From positions 2,480,001 through 2,544,000 of the forward strand of contig NZ_AP022314.1 of assembly GCF_009936235.1 (NCBI RefSeq): a stretch of 64,000 nt of DNA. The letters are read 5' to 3'. Below the pieces are notes generated by a model that was not told the DNA's origin, ran no database searches, and saw nothing but the letters and a program-made list of their open reading frames with translations. Position numbers and translations under genes: made by a program. Shown here in pieces: positions 31,964 to 41,032 of this stretch. Origin of the DNA: Mycobacterium xenopi. GTDB taxonomy: Bacteria; Actinomycetota; Actinomycetes; Mycobacteriales; Mycobacteriaceae. Numbering within the stretch: position 1 is the stretch's first letter; every line of letters starts with the position of its first letter.

Positions 31964-32839
31964 GTGGCTGAGATGAAGCGTCGCAGCATGATGTTGATGT
32001 TGGGGATCGGCGCGCTGGCGGCCGCTACCCCTGCGGGCAAGGCTGCTGGTTATCCCTCGCCACCGGCTGCGCCGCCCGTGCCAGCGCCAGCGGCCCCGCC
32101 CGGTGCAACCACCGGAGGCCTGCTATTTCATGACGAGTTCGACGGCCCGGCCGGTTCAGCGCCCAATCCGGCGAACTGGACGGTGGCGACGCACCGGACC
32201 CCGATCAAAAACCCCGTCGGGTGGGACAGGCCCGAGTTTTTCTACCAATACCGCAACGATCGCCGAAACGTTTTCGTCGACGGCAATTCCAACCTGGTTC
32301 TTCGCGCTACAAAAGAGGGTGACACCTACTACGGCGGCCTGGTCAGCGGCAACTGGCGAGGACCGATCGGCACCACCTGGGAGGCCCGGATAAAGCTCAA
32401 CTGCCTGACCGCCGGGTGCTGGCCCGCATGGTGGTTGTCCAACGACGATCCCGGCCGCAGCAGCGAAATCGACCTCCTCGAGTGGTACGGCAACGGAGAG
32501 TGGCCGTCGGGCACCACCGTGCACGCCAACCCGGAGGGCACGGCATTCGAGACCCATCCGGTCGGGGTGGACGGCGGGTGGCACACGTGGCGGTGCCGGT
32601 GGGATCAGACCGGTTTCTACCTCTGGGAAGACTACGTCGACGGCGCCGAACCATACTTCACTGTTCCGGCGGTGGGCATCGAGCATCTCGAGCTGCCGAT
32701 CCGCGAATGGCCCTTCAACGAGCCCGGGTACACGATGTTCCCGGTGTTGAACCTCGCGGTCGGCGGCTCCGGCGGCGGCGACGCCCGGCAGGGCAGCTAC
32801 CCGGCGGACATGCTCATCGACTGGGTGCGTGTCTGGTAG
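31964..32839 (+). CDS. Secreted glycoside hydrolase family 16 (beta-1,3-glucanase-like, Rv0315-like)
   Basis: A 291-aa protein: an N-terminal KRRSMMLMLGIGALAAATPA signal that is Tat-like (paired Arg before the hydrophobic core), a Pro/Ala-rich linker, then a GH16 jelly-roll. The catalytic motif is EIDLLEWYG (first and last Glu as nucleophile and acid/base). Trp-rich CWPAWWLSND and the C-terminal DMLIDWVRVW are typical. It matches M. tuberculosis Rv0315, annotated as a beta-1,3-glucanase. Substrate in the environment or host is uncertain. GTG 31964 or ATG 31973 may start. Confidence 0.88.
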   Translation: MAEMKRRSMMLMLGIGALAAATPAGKAAGYPSPPAAPPVPAPAAPPGATTGGLLFHDEFDGPAGSAPNPANWTVATHRTPIKNPVGWDRPEFFYQYRNDRRNVFVDGNSNLVLRATKEGDTYYGGLVSGNWRGPIGTTWEARIKLNCLTAGCWPAWWLSNDDPGRSSEIDLLEWYGNGEWPSGTTVHANPEGTAFETHPVGVDGGWHTWRCRWDQTGFYLWEDYVDGAEPYFTVPAVGIEHLELPIREWPFNEPGYTMFPVLNLAVGGSGGGDARQGSYPADMLIDWVRVW

Positions 32840-32876
32840 CAGCGCGTCACCGTCGCGCACACGGTTGCAACGTCGG

Positions 32877-33257
32877 TCAGAACGGCGCCTCGTGCAAAAC
32901 CAAGCCGATGAAAACGTAAGCCATACACAAAAGTAGGTTCAGCGCAGCGAGAATCAGGACTGCGACGATGAGAAACCGAATCCAGACGCGTCTGCGGCGC
33001 TCGAACTTCGCGAGCCGCTCGGCGCGCTTGATCTCGGTGGCGGTGAGCGCAAAACGGACATCCATCAACTCCTCAAACGCGATAGGCGCGCCCGCCGCTA
33101 TTTCCTGAAGGCGCACCGCGGGGATGCCCACCCCGACGCCGGCGAAACGCCGACTCATGCGTCGCGCCCTTCTGCGACTGAGCACCCGATCCCCCACCTG
33201 TGCGCGATGCGGCAGCTTCCTCCATTCGTCACCCCACAGGTTGGACGGAGTCGCCAT
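32877..33257 (-). CDS. Small single-pass membrane protein, unknown
   Basis: A 126-aa protein. Residues 1-~90 are basic and cytosolic-looking (DRVLSRRRARRMSRRFAG, TATEIKRAERLAKFERRRR), followed by one strong transmembrane segment (FLIVAVLILAALNLLLCMAYVFIGLVL) near the C-terminus, a tail-anchored layout. The positive-inside rule places the N-terminus in the cytosol. I recognise no family. Convergent with the GH16 gene. Confidence 0.6.
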   Translation of the reverse strand: MATPSNLWGDEWRKLPHRAQVGDRVLSRRRARRMSRRFAGVGVGIPAVRLQEIAAGAPIAFEELMDVRFALTATEIKRAERLAKFERRRRVWIRFLIVAVLILAALNLLLCMAYVFIGLVLHEAPF

Positions 33258-33331
33258 AGGTGATCACTCTAAGCTGCGATCCGGTCACTGCTGGGACGTT
33301 CTGAGGATCACACTCCCGCGTTGAAAGTCGT

Positions 33332-34495
33332 TCATTTGGGACCAACTTCATCTTGGTACTTCTTCGTCATGTGATCGATAGCTTGCAGCTGGGTCTGCGC
33401 GAGGTCTTCTCGCACGTCACTGGCCCGCGCCGCGGCGTCGAGCGTCGGCTGCGCCTGCCCCTGGAAGTGTGGCATCACCTCGGCGGCGAACAGTTCGGCG
33501 GAGCGTTTCGTCGCCGCCGGATTCGCCCATTCGTGGGCCATTTGCAGCATGCACCCGAATCCGCCGGACTGATCCCACAGCCGCTGCACCTGTGCGCGCG
33601 CCCGCTCCGGTGTCCCGATCACACCAGCTCCCGCGTTGTTGATGATGTCGATCATCTCGTCGAGCCGATCCCCTGGCATGGTCATCTGCGGGAATGCGGC
33701 CACCTTTTGGAAGTAGTGGAACCACGGCTCGATCCCGAATTTCACATCTGCACGGGCCTGCTCGTCGGTCTCCGCGATATGGAACGGCCCGACCAGCCGC
33801 CAGTCCTTGCGGTCGACTTGTTTGCCGAAGGCCGCGGCGCGCTCCTCGACGATGCCCCAGTGGTAGGCGAGCGCGTCGAAGCCTTCGGTGGTCAGGGTCG
33901 CCCCGATAGACAGCAGCCCGATCCCGTGTTTGCCGGCCAGCCTGGCGCCCGTCGGCGAGGCGACCGCCGCCACCGCCAGAGGAATCCCCCCTTCGGAATA
34001 CGGCGCGAGCTGCAACCGGGCGTCGAACAACTCATGTGTGGCAGTCTTGGCGGTCACGGTCTCGCCGGCGAGTAGCCGGACCAGAATGTCGAGGTTGGTT
34101 TCGAGAAGCTCGCGGGTGTCGGTGGGGGTCAGTCCGATCATCGCGGAATCGGTGGGTAACGAGCCCGGTCCCACCCCGCCGAGCACCCGCCCGTACGTGA
34201 GGTGGTCGAGCAGCACCAGCCGATCGGCAACCCACAGCGGGTTGTGGTAGGCGAGCGAGATAACCCCGGTGCCCAGGCGGATCCGCTTGGTTCGTTGCGC
34301 AGCAGCGGCGATGAAGATCTCCGGTGAACTGATGATCTCGCTGCCCGCGGAGTGATGCTCACCGAACCACACCTCGTCGAAGCCCAGCGCGTCGATGTGT
34401 TCGACGAACTCCAGGTCACGTTGCAGTGCCAGCGTCGGATTGGTGCCCGCGCGGTGAAACGGTGCCATGAAATATCCGAACCGGAGCTTGGCCAT
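33332..34495 (-). CDS. LLM-class flavin-dependent monooxygenase
   Basis: A 387-aa luciferase-like TIM-barrel protein. RFGYFMAPFHRAG at the start, DEVWFGEHHSAG (the EHH of the flavin site), RIRLGTGVISLAYHNPLWVADRLVLLDHLTYGR and GVIGTPERARAQV are the usual family segments. It is closest in style to limonene 1,2-monooxygenase-type enzymes, which use reduced FMN; F420 use cannot be excluded. Substrate unknown. Single gene. Confidence 0.85.
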   Translation of the reverse strand: MAKLRFGYFMAPFHRAGTNPTLALQRDLEFVEHIDALGFDEVWFGEHHSAGSEIISSPEIFIAAAAQRTKRIRLGTGVISLAYHNPLWVADRLVLLDHLTYGRVLGGVGPGSLPTDSAMIGLTPTDTRELLETNLDILVRLLAGETVTAKTATHELFDARLQLAPYSEGGIPLAVAAVASPTGARLAGKHGIGLLSIGATLTTEGFDALAYHWGIVEERAAAFGKQVDRKDWRLVGPFHIAETDEQARADVKFGIEPWFHYFQKVAAFPQMTMPGDRLDEMIDIINNAGAGVIGTPERARAQVQRLWDQSGGFGCMLQMAHEWANPAATKRSAELFAAEVMPHFQGQAQPTLDAAARASDVREDLAQTQLQAIDHMTKKYQDEVGPK

Positions 34496-34629
34496 CGAGG
34501 TCCCCTTCTGAATCGAGTTGCCCGAACTTTAAACCTTTGCGCCGGTCCGAGGACAGGAAAGAGGTGTTGCGCCAGAGCGGAGATATCGTGGGTTAGTTCC
34601 GGATTTACGACTTGGAGCGGTGACTGCTG

Positions 34630-35133
34630 ATGCGCTACAACCCTCCCCCGAACTGGCCCAAGCCGCCCGAGGGTTGGGTGCCGCCCCCTGACTGGTCCCC
34701 GGATCCGTCATGGCCACCGCCTCCTCCGGGGTGGAAGCTCTGGGTCGACGATGCCCCCGCCCCGGAGAGAACGAGATCGGTGCTGCATCGCGTCGAGCGC
34801 AGCAGCGACGACTCGCAGTACTTCGGCGATGATCGAGCCTGGTCGGCGGATTCAGGTCAGGCCTCGCTGCGCGACATGACTGCCGCGCCCCCGGCGTTGC
34901 CACCCCAACCGACCGAAGTCGCGCCCGAGGACCTGTCAGCGCACCATCTCGGACAGCGCGTCACCATCAAGTGGGACAGTGAGCACAGGTACGACATCGG
35001 CACGATCGAGGCCATTTCCGCCGATTCAGCGGCGATCACCGTAAAGCTCGCCGGATTCGAGGCTCCGGTTTCCTTTCCGCGGGAGGCGCCGCGTCGCGGC
35101 CCTGCCGGCCCGCGGCTTTATGTCTGGATTTGA
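34630..35133 (+). CDS. Proline/tryptophan-rich conserved mycobacterial protein
   Basis: A 167-aa protein. The N-terminal ~40 residues repeat PPxxW units (PNWPKPPEGWVPPPDW, then SWPPPPPGWKLW), a low-complexity leader common on actinobacterial membrane-associated proteins. The C-terminal ~60 residues form a small beta domain (HLGQRVTIKWDSEHRYDIGTIEAI, AAITVKLAGFE). No signal or membrane segment. It precedes the 35156 gene by 22 nt and is probably co-transcribed with it. Function unknown. Confidence 0.6.
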   Translation: MRYNPPPNWPKPPEGWVPPPDWSPDPSWPPPPPGWKLWVDDAPAPERTRSVLHRVERSSDDSQYFGDDRAWSADSGQASLRDMTAAPPALPPQPTEVAPEDLSAHHLGQRVTIKWDSEHRYDIGTIEAISADSAAITVKLAGFEAPVSFPREAPRRGPAGPRLYVWI

Positions 35134-35155
35134 CCGACGGTGGCATCCTCGCCAT

Positions 35156-35830
35156 ATGGGCGTGCTGTTCCGGCTGGCCGAGCTTCTGCTCGTGCTGCTG
35201 CCGCTCGCCGGCATGATCGTCGCCGGGGTCAAAGCGTTCCTGGCCACCCAGCAGCGACGGGTGGACTCCGCCGGGCGTGATCGGGTCGACCGCCCGGATG
35301 CGGGGTCCGTGGGACGTGCCGGCGGCAACCAGGCCGCCCAGTGGAGGTCGATCAAACGCGTCGTCGAAGAGCACCGTCGAACCGATGCGCGCTGGCTGGA
35401 GTACGAGCTCGACGTCGCTAAGCTGCTGGACTTTCCGTTGATGACCGACATGCGTGACCCGCTTACGATCGCCTTCCACAAGGCCAAGCTGAGGGCGGAT
35501 TTCTTGCGTCCGACCAAAGCCGAGGACCTTCTCGACGACCGCGAAGCCGCCGCACAGTATTTTGCCGCCGTCGAAGACTACGTGACTGCATTCACCGCCG
35601 CAGAGGCGGAGGCTATCCGGCGGCGCCGCAACGACTTCACGCAAGAAGGGCAGCATCGGATCGCGCGTGCTCGCAGTCTGATGCGGGTAGCGTCAGACCC
35701 CGCCGCCACCGCCCACGAACGTCAGCATGCGTACGACCTTGCCCGCAAAGAACTCGACGGCCTGATTGTGTTGCCCTCCGCGACGCAGGCAACCCTCGAG
35801 CGCGGGATTTCCGGTGCGATCGACGGATAG
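35156..35830 (+). CDS. Membrane-anchored conserved hypothetical protein
   Basis: A 224-aa protein with one N-terminal transmembrane segment (LAELLLVLLPLAGMIVAGVKAFL) and a long, charged helical remainder (RDPLTIAFHKAKLRADF, AAVEDYVTAFTAAEAEAIRRRRNDF, ARSLMRVASDPAATAHERQHAY) that looks like a helical bundle or coiled coil. ATG 35156 is chosen because it starts directly before the hydrophobic segment. Second gene after the Pro/Trp-rich protein. No known function. Confidence 0.65.
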   Translation: MGVLFRLAELLLVLLPLAGMIVAGVKAFLATQQRRVDSAGRDRVDRPDAGSVGRAGGNQAAQWRSIKRVVEEHRRTDARWLEYELDVAKLLDFPLMTDMRDPLTIAFHKAKLRADFLRPTKAEDLLDDREAAAQYFAAVEDYVTAFTAAEAEAIRRRRNDFTQEGQHRIARARSLMRVASDPAATAHERQHAYDLARKELDGLIVLPSATQATLERGISGAIDG

Positions 35831-35837
35831 CCGCGGC

Positions 35838-36857
35838 TTAGACCGGCGTGGGCTCACCGACTTTGACCAGCATTTTTCCGATATTCACGCCGGTGAACAG
35901 CCCGTTGAGTGCGTCGACGCATGACTCGACGCCTTCGAAGATGGTCTCGCGATGCACGAGTTTGCCGTCTTGCTCCCAGCGGCGCAGGTCCGTGAACGCC
36001 TCGTCGAATCGGTCCCACATCTCCAGCGCGTTGAAGCCCTGCATGAGCGCGGTTTTGGACAACAGATTTACGTAGTTGGCCGGACCTGGGTGCTCGCCGG
36101 TCAGGTAGCTGGAGATGACTCCGCACAGCACCACCCGTGCCTTGTGCGCCAAGCGACCCAGCACCGCGTCGAGGATAGGGCCGCCGACATTGTCGAAGTA
36201 GACGTCGACGCCGCGCGGGCAATGCTGGCTGAGCGCGTCCGCCAAATTGCCTTGTTTGTAATCGATACACGCGTCAAAACCGAACTCCTCCACCACGATT
36301 CGGCACTTCTCCGGCCCGCCCGCGATGCCGACCACCCGCGCGCCGGCGATCTTGGCGATCTGCCCGGCGACCGACCCGGTCGCACCCGCGGCGGCGGAGA
36401 CCACCACCGTGTCCCCGGGCCGGGGTTTGCCGATGCCGGTCATTCCGAAGTACGCGGTGGCTCCGGTCGGACCGTAGACCGACATCACCGCCACCTGGTC
36501 GGTCGCATCTGGGATGGGTGTGCTGAACACGTCGTCGCGGATGATCACGTACTCCTGGAAGCCCGACAGTGTGGTGACCACGTCCCCGACCGCGTAGGCG
36601 TCGCATCGCGACGCCACCACTTCACCGATCCCGGCCGCCCGGATCACCTCGCCCAATTGCACGGGCGGCAGGTAGCCGGGCTGGTCGTTGAGCCAGGTGC
36701 GGACCGCGGCGTCGATGCCGATGTAGGTGTTGCGCAGCAACGCTTCGCCCTCGGCGGGCTGCGGCGCGGGCGAGGTGACCAACTCCGTGTCCCCAGGCTG
36801 GAGCAGCCCGGTCGGGCGGCGGCGTAGCAGGATCTGGCGGTTCATGAGCTCGGCCAC
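35838..36857 (-). CDS. NADP-dependent medium-chain reductase (CurA/PTGR-like)
   Basis: A 339-aa zinc-independent MDR protein: NRQILLRRRPTGLLQPGDTEL start, TYIGIDAAVRTWLND, the nucleotide-binding VVVSAAAGATGSVAGQIAKIAGARVVG, and VDVYFDNVGGPILDAVL, all typical of the prostaglandin/leukotriene B4 reductase and CurA group that reduce alkenal or alkenone double bonds with NADPH. The start is probably ATG 36845 (MNRQ), with an in-frame ATG at 36857 12 nt earlier. Divergent from isocitrate lyase across ~90 bp. Confidence 0.87.
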   Translation of the reverse strand: MAELMNRQILLRRRPTGLLQPGDTELVTSPAPQPAEGEALLRNTYIGIDAAVRTWLNDQPGYLPPVQLGEVIRAAGIGEVVASRCDAYAVGDVVTTLSGFQEYVIIRDDVFSTPIPDATDQVAVMSVYGPTGATAYFGMTGIGKPRPGDTVVVSAAAGATGSVAGQIAKIAGARVVGIAGGPEKCRIVVEEFGFDACIDYKQGNLADALSQHCPRGVDVYFDNVGGPILDAVLGRLAHKARVVLCGVISSYLTGEHPGPANYVNLLSKTALMQGFNALEMWDRFDEAFTDLRRWEQDGKLVHRETIFEGVESCVDALNGLFTGVNIGKMLVKVGEPTPV

Positions 36858-36946
36858 GATGCGAAACTACCGAAGCCGGTGACCGATGCGGTGCAGGATA
36901 GACTCGCATCGTCGGGGAAACCGCGCTGGACAGGAGCGTAAAACCC

Positions 36947-39238
36947 ATGGCCACCACCATCGAAGCGGACGCCGAAGCCCGCACACCGTTCGAGCAGGAA
37001 GTCGCCGCGGTGCAGCGGTACTTCGACAGTCCCCGGTTCGACGGAATCATTCGCCTCTACTCGGCTCGCCAAGTCGTCGAGCAGCGGGGCACGATCCCCA
37101 CCGACTACCCGGTGGCACGAGAGGCGGCGGTGGCGTTCTACGCTCGCCTTCGCGAGTTGTTCGCCCAGGGCAAGAGCATCACGACATTCGGGCCATATTC
37201 GCCGGGGCAGGCGGTGACCATCAAGCGGATGGGCATCGAGGCCATCTATCTCGGCGGTTGGGCGACTTCCGCGAAGGGCTCCAGCAGCGAAGACCCGGGT
37301 CCCGACCTCGCGAGCTACCCGTTGAGCCAGGTGCCCGACGAGGCCGCCGGGCTGGTCCGCGCGCTGCTCACCGCCGACCGCAACCAGCAGTTCCTGCGCC
37401 TGCGCATGACCGACGAGCAGCGGGCGGCAACACCCCCGGTCGATTTCCGGCCGTTCATCATCGCCGACGCCGACACTGGTCATGGCGGTGACCCGCACGT
37501 GCGCAATCTGATCCGCCGCTTCGTCGAGGCGGGAGTGCCCGGTTACCACATCGAGGACCAGCGTCCCGGCACCAAAAAGTGCGGCCATCAGGGCGGCAAG
37601 GTTTTGGTGCCGTCCGACGAGCAGATCAAGCGCCTCAACGCCGCACGCTTCCAGCTCGACGTGATGGGCGTCCCCGGCATCATCGTCGCGCGCACCGATG
37701 CCGAGGCGGGCAACCTGATCGACAGCCGCGCCGACGAACGCGACCAGCCGTTCCTGCTCGGCGCGACGAACCTCAAAATTCCGTCGTACAAAGCGTGTTG
37801 GCTGGCGCTGATGCGGCGTTTCTACGATCTGGGCGTCAAGGAACTGAACGGCCATTTCCTTTATGCGCTGCCCGACGGCGAGTACGCGGCGGCGGACGCC
37901 TGGCTTGAGCGCCAAGGTCTCCTGGACCTGGTCGCCGAAGCAGCAGCGGCCTGGCAACAGAACGGACAGCAATCCATCGACGCTCTCTTCGACAAGGTCG
38001 AAGCGCGGTTCGTCGATGCGTGGGAGGCGGACGCCGGGCTGGAGACCTACGGTGACGCGGTCGCGGACCTGCTCGAATTCGCCGAGAGCGAGGGGGAGCC
38101 GCGCGATATGAGCTCGGCGGAATGGCGCGAGTTCGCCAAGGGCGCGCCGCTTTACGCTGCCCGGGAGAAGGCCAAGGAATTGGGTGTCGTCGCCCCCTGG
38201 GACTGTGAGCTGGCGAAGACCCCGGAGGGCTACTACCAGGTTCGCGGCGGCATCCCCTATGCCATCGCCAAGTCCCTGGCCGCGGCGCCGTTCGCCGACC
38301 TGCTGTGGATGGAGACCAAGACAGCCGATCTGGCCGATGCTCGGCAATTCGCGGAAGCGATTCACGCCAAGTATCCCGACAAGATGCTGGCCTACAACCT
38401 TTCCCCGTCGTTCAACTGGGATACCACCGGGATGAGCGACGACGAGATGCGCCGCTTCCCCGAGGAGCTCGGCAAGATGGGCTTCGTCTTCAACTTCATC
38501 ACCTACGGCGGGCACCAGATCGACGGCATCGCCGCCGAGGAGTTCGCCACCGCCCTCAAGCAGGACGGCATGCTGGCGCTGGCTCGGCTGCAGCGCCAGC
38601 TGCGTCTGGTTGAGTCGCCCTACCGAACGCCGCAAACTCTGGTCGGCGGCCCCCGCAGTGACGCCGCGCTGCTGGCATCCTCGGGACGCACGGCCACCAC
38701 CAAGGCCATGGGTAAGGGTTCGACGCAGCACCAGCATCTGGTGCAGACCGAGGTGCCCAAGAAGCTGCTCGAGGACTGGCTGGCGATGTGGAGCGAGCAC
38801 TACCAGCTCGGCGAAAAGCTCCGTGTGCAACTGCGACCGCACCGCGCCGGTTCTGAGCTGCTCGAGCTCGGCATCTTCGGTGAGGGCGACGAGGAATTGG
38901 CCAACGTGATCTTCGCGCCGTTCCAAGACCGCCGCGAAAGCACCATCCTCACGGTGCGCGACCAGAACACGTTCGAAGAAAGACTGCGGCAGAAGCGCCT
39001 GATGACGCTGATCCACCTGTGGCTGGTGCACCGGTTCAAGGCCGACGCGGTCCACTACGTCACCCCGACCGAGGACAACCTCTACCAGACCGAAAAGATG
39101 AAGTCGCACGGCATCTTCCGCGACGTCCACCAGGAGGTCGGCGAGATCATCGTGGCCGACGTAAACCACCCGCGCATCCAAGAGCTGTTGGCGCCCGACC
39201 GCAAGGCGCTGTGGCGGTTGATCCGCAAGGAAGGCTAG
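36947..39238 (+). CDS. aceA: Isocitrate lyase 2 (long form)
   Basis: A 763-aa isocitrate lyase of the long ICL2 type. The catalytic signature KKCGHQGGK holds the active-site Cys; IADADTGHGG and HIEDQRPGT provide Mg and substrate contacts. An extra ~100-residue helical insert (about 320-430) and a C-terminal domain (about 600-763) separate it from ~430-aa ICL1. It splits isocitrate to glyoxylate and succinate in the glyoxylate shunt and can act on methylisocitrate. In M. tuberculosis H37Rv the same gene is broken into aceAa and aceAb; here it is one frame. ATG 36947 follows GGACAGGAGCG. Confidence 0.93.
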   Translation: MATTIEADAEARTPFEQEVAAVQRYFDSPRFDGIIRLYSARQVVEQRGTIPTDYPVAREAAVAFYARLRELFAQGKSITTFGPYSPGQAVTIKRMGIEAIYLGGWATSAKGSSSEDPGPDLASYPLSQVPDEAAGLVRALLTADRNQQFLRLRMTDEQRAATPPVDFRPFIIADADTGHGGDPHVRNLIRRFVEAGVPGYHIEDQRPGTKKCGHQGGKVLVPSDEQIKRLNAARFQLDVMGVPGIIVARTDAEAGNLIDSRADERDQPFLLGATNLKIPSYKACWLALMRRFYDLGVKELNGHFLYALPDGEYAAADAWLERQGLLDLVAEAAAAWQQNGQQSIDALFDKVEARFVDAWEADAGLETYGDAVADLLEFAESEGEPRDMSSAEWREFAKGAPLYAAREKAKELGVVAPWDCELAKTPEGYYQVRGGIPYAIAKSLAAAPFADLLWMETKTADLADARQFAEAIHAKYPDKMLAYNLSPSFNWDTTGMSDDEMRRFPEELGKMGFVFNFITYGGHQIDGIAAEEFATALKQDGMLALARLQRQLRLVESPYRTPQTLVGGPRSDAALLASSGRTATTKAMGKGSTQHQHLVQTEVPKKLLEDWLAMWSEHYQLGEKLRVQLRPHRAGSELLELGIFGEGDEELANVIFAPFQDRRESTILTVRDQNTFEERLRQKRLMTLIHLWLVHRFKADAVHYVTPTEDNLYQTEKMKSHGIFRDVHQEVGEIIVADVNHPRIQELLAPDRKALWRLIRKEG

Positions 39239-39306
39239 TTCGTGCCACACAGTGATCCGCCTGCTGGAATGGCACGCGGGTAAGCGCATCGCGTTGGAGT
39301 TTGGGT

Positions 39307-40983
39307 GTGATTAATCGGCGGGCAGTGCTGGCCGGCGCCGGGATCACGGCGGGTGCTGCCGCGGTCGGGCTTGGTGGCTGCGGGTTCTTGCGCAAGCCGG
39401 GTCCAAGCGATTCCGCGGTGGCCGGCGGCAACAAACCCAACATCCTGGTGATCGTTGTCGATCAAATGCGTGGGCCCCAGTGGTTTCCAGAACATCACCA
39501 GCTGATCACCCTGCTGCCCAATATCGGTCGACTACAGATGAGCAGCGTCTCATTCGAGTCCCATTACACCGCGTCCAACATGTGCACGCCGTCGCGCGGT
39601 GTGATGACTACGGGCTTGTACTCACACCAAACCGGGTGCTTATTCACCGGAGAAGGGCCCAGCGAGTCGAGTCTGGCGCCGAAGTTCCCGACATGGGGCA
39701 CGATGCTGCGCCAGCAGGGGTACCACACCTGGTGGTGGGGCAAGTGGCATCTCGGGCACCCGGGCGACACAACGCCTGAAGGTCTTGAGGCACACGGTTT
39801 TTCCGGTGGCACATTTCCGTCGCCCAACGGCTCGCCCAACCAAGGGTTGCGGAAAGACCCCAGTATCGTCGACCAGTTCTGCGAATGGTTCGACGACAAC
39901 GCCGGCAAGGGGCCTTGGTGCACGACCGTCTCGCTGGTCAATCCGCACGATATTTGTTGGTGGCCGAAAAACCCTTTGCCCGAGGATGTTCCGCACTGGT
40001 TCACCGCAGCACCGGTCAACTTCGAGACACCCGAGGATCTGCGTCGGCGCGGTAAGCCACAACTGCAGATCGACTACCTGAACTTCATGTCCCCGCTGTT
40101 GACGGGCAGGCTGTCATACTCCGGACCAGATGTTGGGCGCCAGTGGGCTCGCTGCCTGGACATGTATTTGTGGCTGCAACAGCAAGTGGACACACAGATC
40201 GGGCGGGTGATCGACAAACTGGTCGCACATCCCGAGATCGACCGCAACACCGTCGTCGTGTTCACGTCTGATCACGGTGAATACGCCGGCTCACACGGCC
40301 TGCGCGGTAAGGGAGCGGCCGCCTACGAGGAGGCGATCCGGGTACCGCTCTATCTCCGCGACCCCCGCGGACGGCTGACGCCCAAACCCGGAGACACCCG
40401 CACCCAGCTCACGTCCAGTGTCGACTTGGCGCCGCTGCTGTTGAGCATCGGCTATGGCGGAAACGGGTGGCGCGCCGAGCCCCGCTATGCCTACTTGGCT
40501 GACCGCGCGGACCTCGCGGCCATCGCGAAAAACCCTGCGGCACATGGCCGCCCGTGGATTGCGCACGTCACTGACGACATGTCGGTGGAAGAAATGACGA
40601 CGTTGTTGAAGTCGCCAAACACCCGTGGGGTTTTCGGACCGTCCGAGCTGCCGACCGATATCCCCACCTCCGCGCCGAGCCACATCCTGGCGGTGCGGAC
40701 CCATGACGCCAAGCTCGCCACCTACTCGTACTGGAAGCCCGGTGGCATGGACGTCGACACGTCGCGGCCGATTGAGCGTGAATTCTACGACTACTCAACA
40801 CGTTTGGGAGCCCAGGAGGTCGACAACCAGGCTGACCGCAACCCCAAGGAGGCCGGACTGCAGGAGCTCCTCGACCACAAGGTGCTCGCCGAGGTGCGAG
40901 CTCCGCTGCCAGCCTTCCTCGACGACGCTCAACAGCAAGGCCTCGCCGACATGCGCCGGCTGGTCGCCCGTCGCGGGGGCTGA
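39307..40983 (+). CDS. Tat-exported sulfatase lipoprotein (type I arylsulfatase family)
   Basis: A 558-aa alkaline-phosphatase-fold sulfatase. The N-terminus INRRAVLAGAGITAGAAAVGLGGCG has twin Arg and a lipobox (LGGC), so it is a Tat-exported lipoprotein. NILVIVVDQMRG supplies metal-binding Asp residues; NMCTPSR carries Cys93, the residue converted to formylglycine (CxPSR); TSDHGEYAGSHG is the second metal site. It hydrolyses sulfate esters outside the cell; substrate unknown. Export after folding fits Tat because formylglycine is made in the cytosol. GTG 39307 follows GGAG by 7 nt; TTG 39301 is possible. Confidence 0.87.
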   Translation: MINRRAVLAGAGITAGAAAVGLGGCGFLRKPGPSDSAVAGGNKPNILVIVVDQMRGPQWFPEHHQLITLLPNIGRLQMSSVSFESHYTASNMCTPSRGVMTTGLYSHQTGCLFTGEGPSESSLAPKFPTWGTMLRQQGYHTWWWGKWHLGHPGDTTPEGLEAHGFSGGTFPSPNGSPNQGLRKDPSIVDQFCEWFDDNAGKGPWCTTVSLVNPHDICWWPKNPLPEDVPHWFTAAPVNFETPEDLRRRGKPQLQIDYLNFMSPLLTGRLSYSGPDVGRQWARCLDMYLWLQQQVDTQIGRVIDKLVAHPEIDRNTVVVFTSDHGEYAGSHGLRGKGAAAYEEAIRVPLYLRDPRGRLTPKPGDTRTQLTSSVDLAPLLLSIGYGGNGWRAEPRYAYLADRADLAAIAKNPAAHGRPWIAHVTDDMSVEEMTTLLKSPNTRGVFGPSELPTDIPTSAPSHILAVRTHDAKLATYSYWKPGGMDVDTSRPIEREFYDYSTRLGAQEVDNQADRNPKEAGLQELLDHKVLAEVRAPLPAFLDDAQQQGLADMRRLVARRGG

Positions 40984-41032
40984 CCGCAGCTGTATTGTTC
41001 CTCGACGGGTGGACGTCTACCTCACCGCGCGA

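Noticed and set aside
36842..39289. 815-codon open frame antisense to isocitrate lyase
   Set aside because: Shadow frame caused by GC-rich third positions; no recognisable domain, and the sense strand gene is unequivocal.
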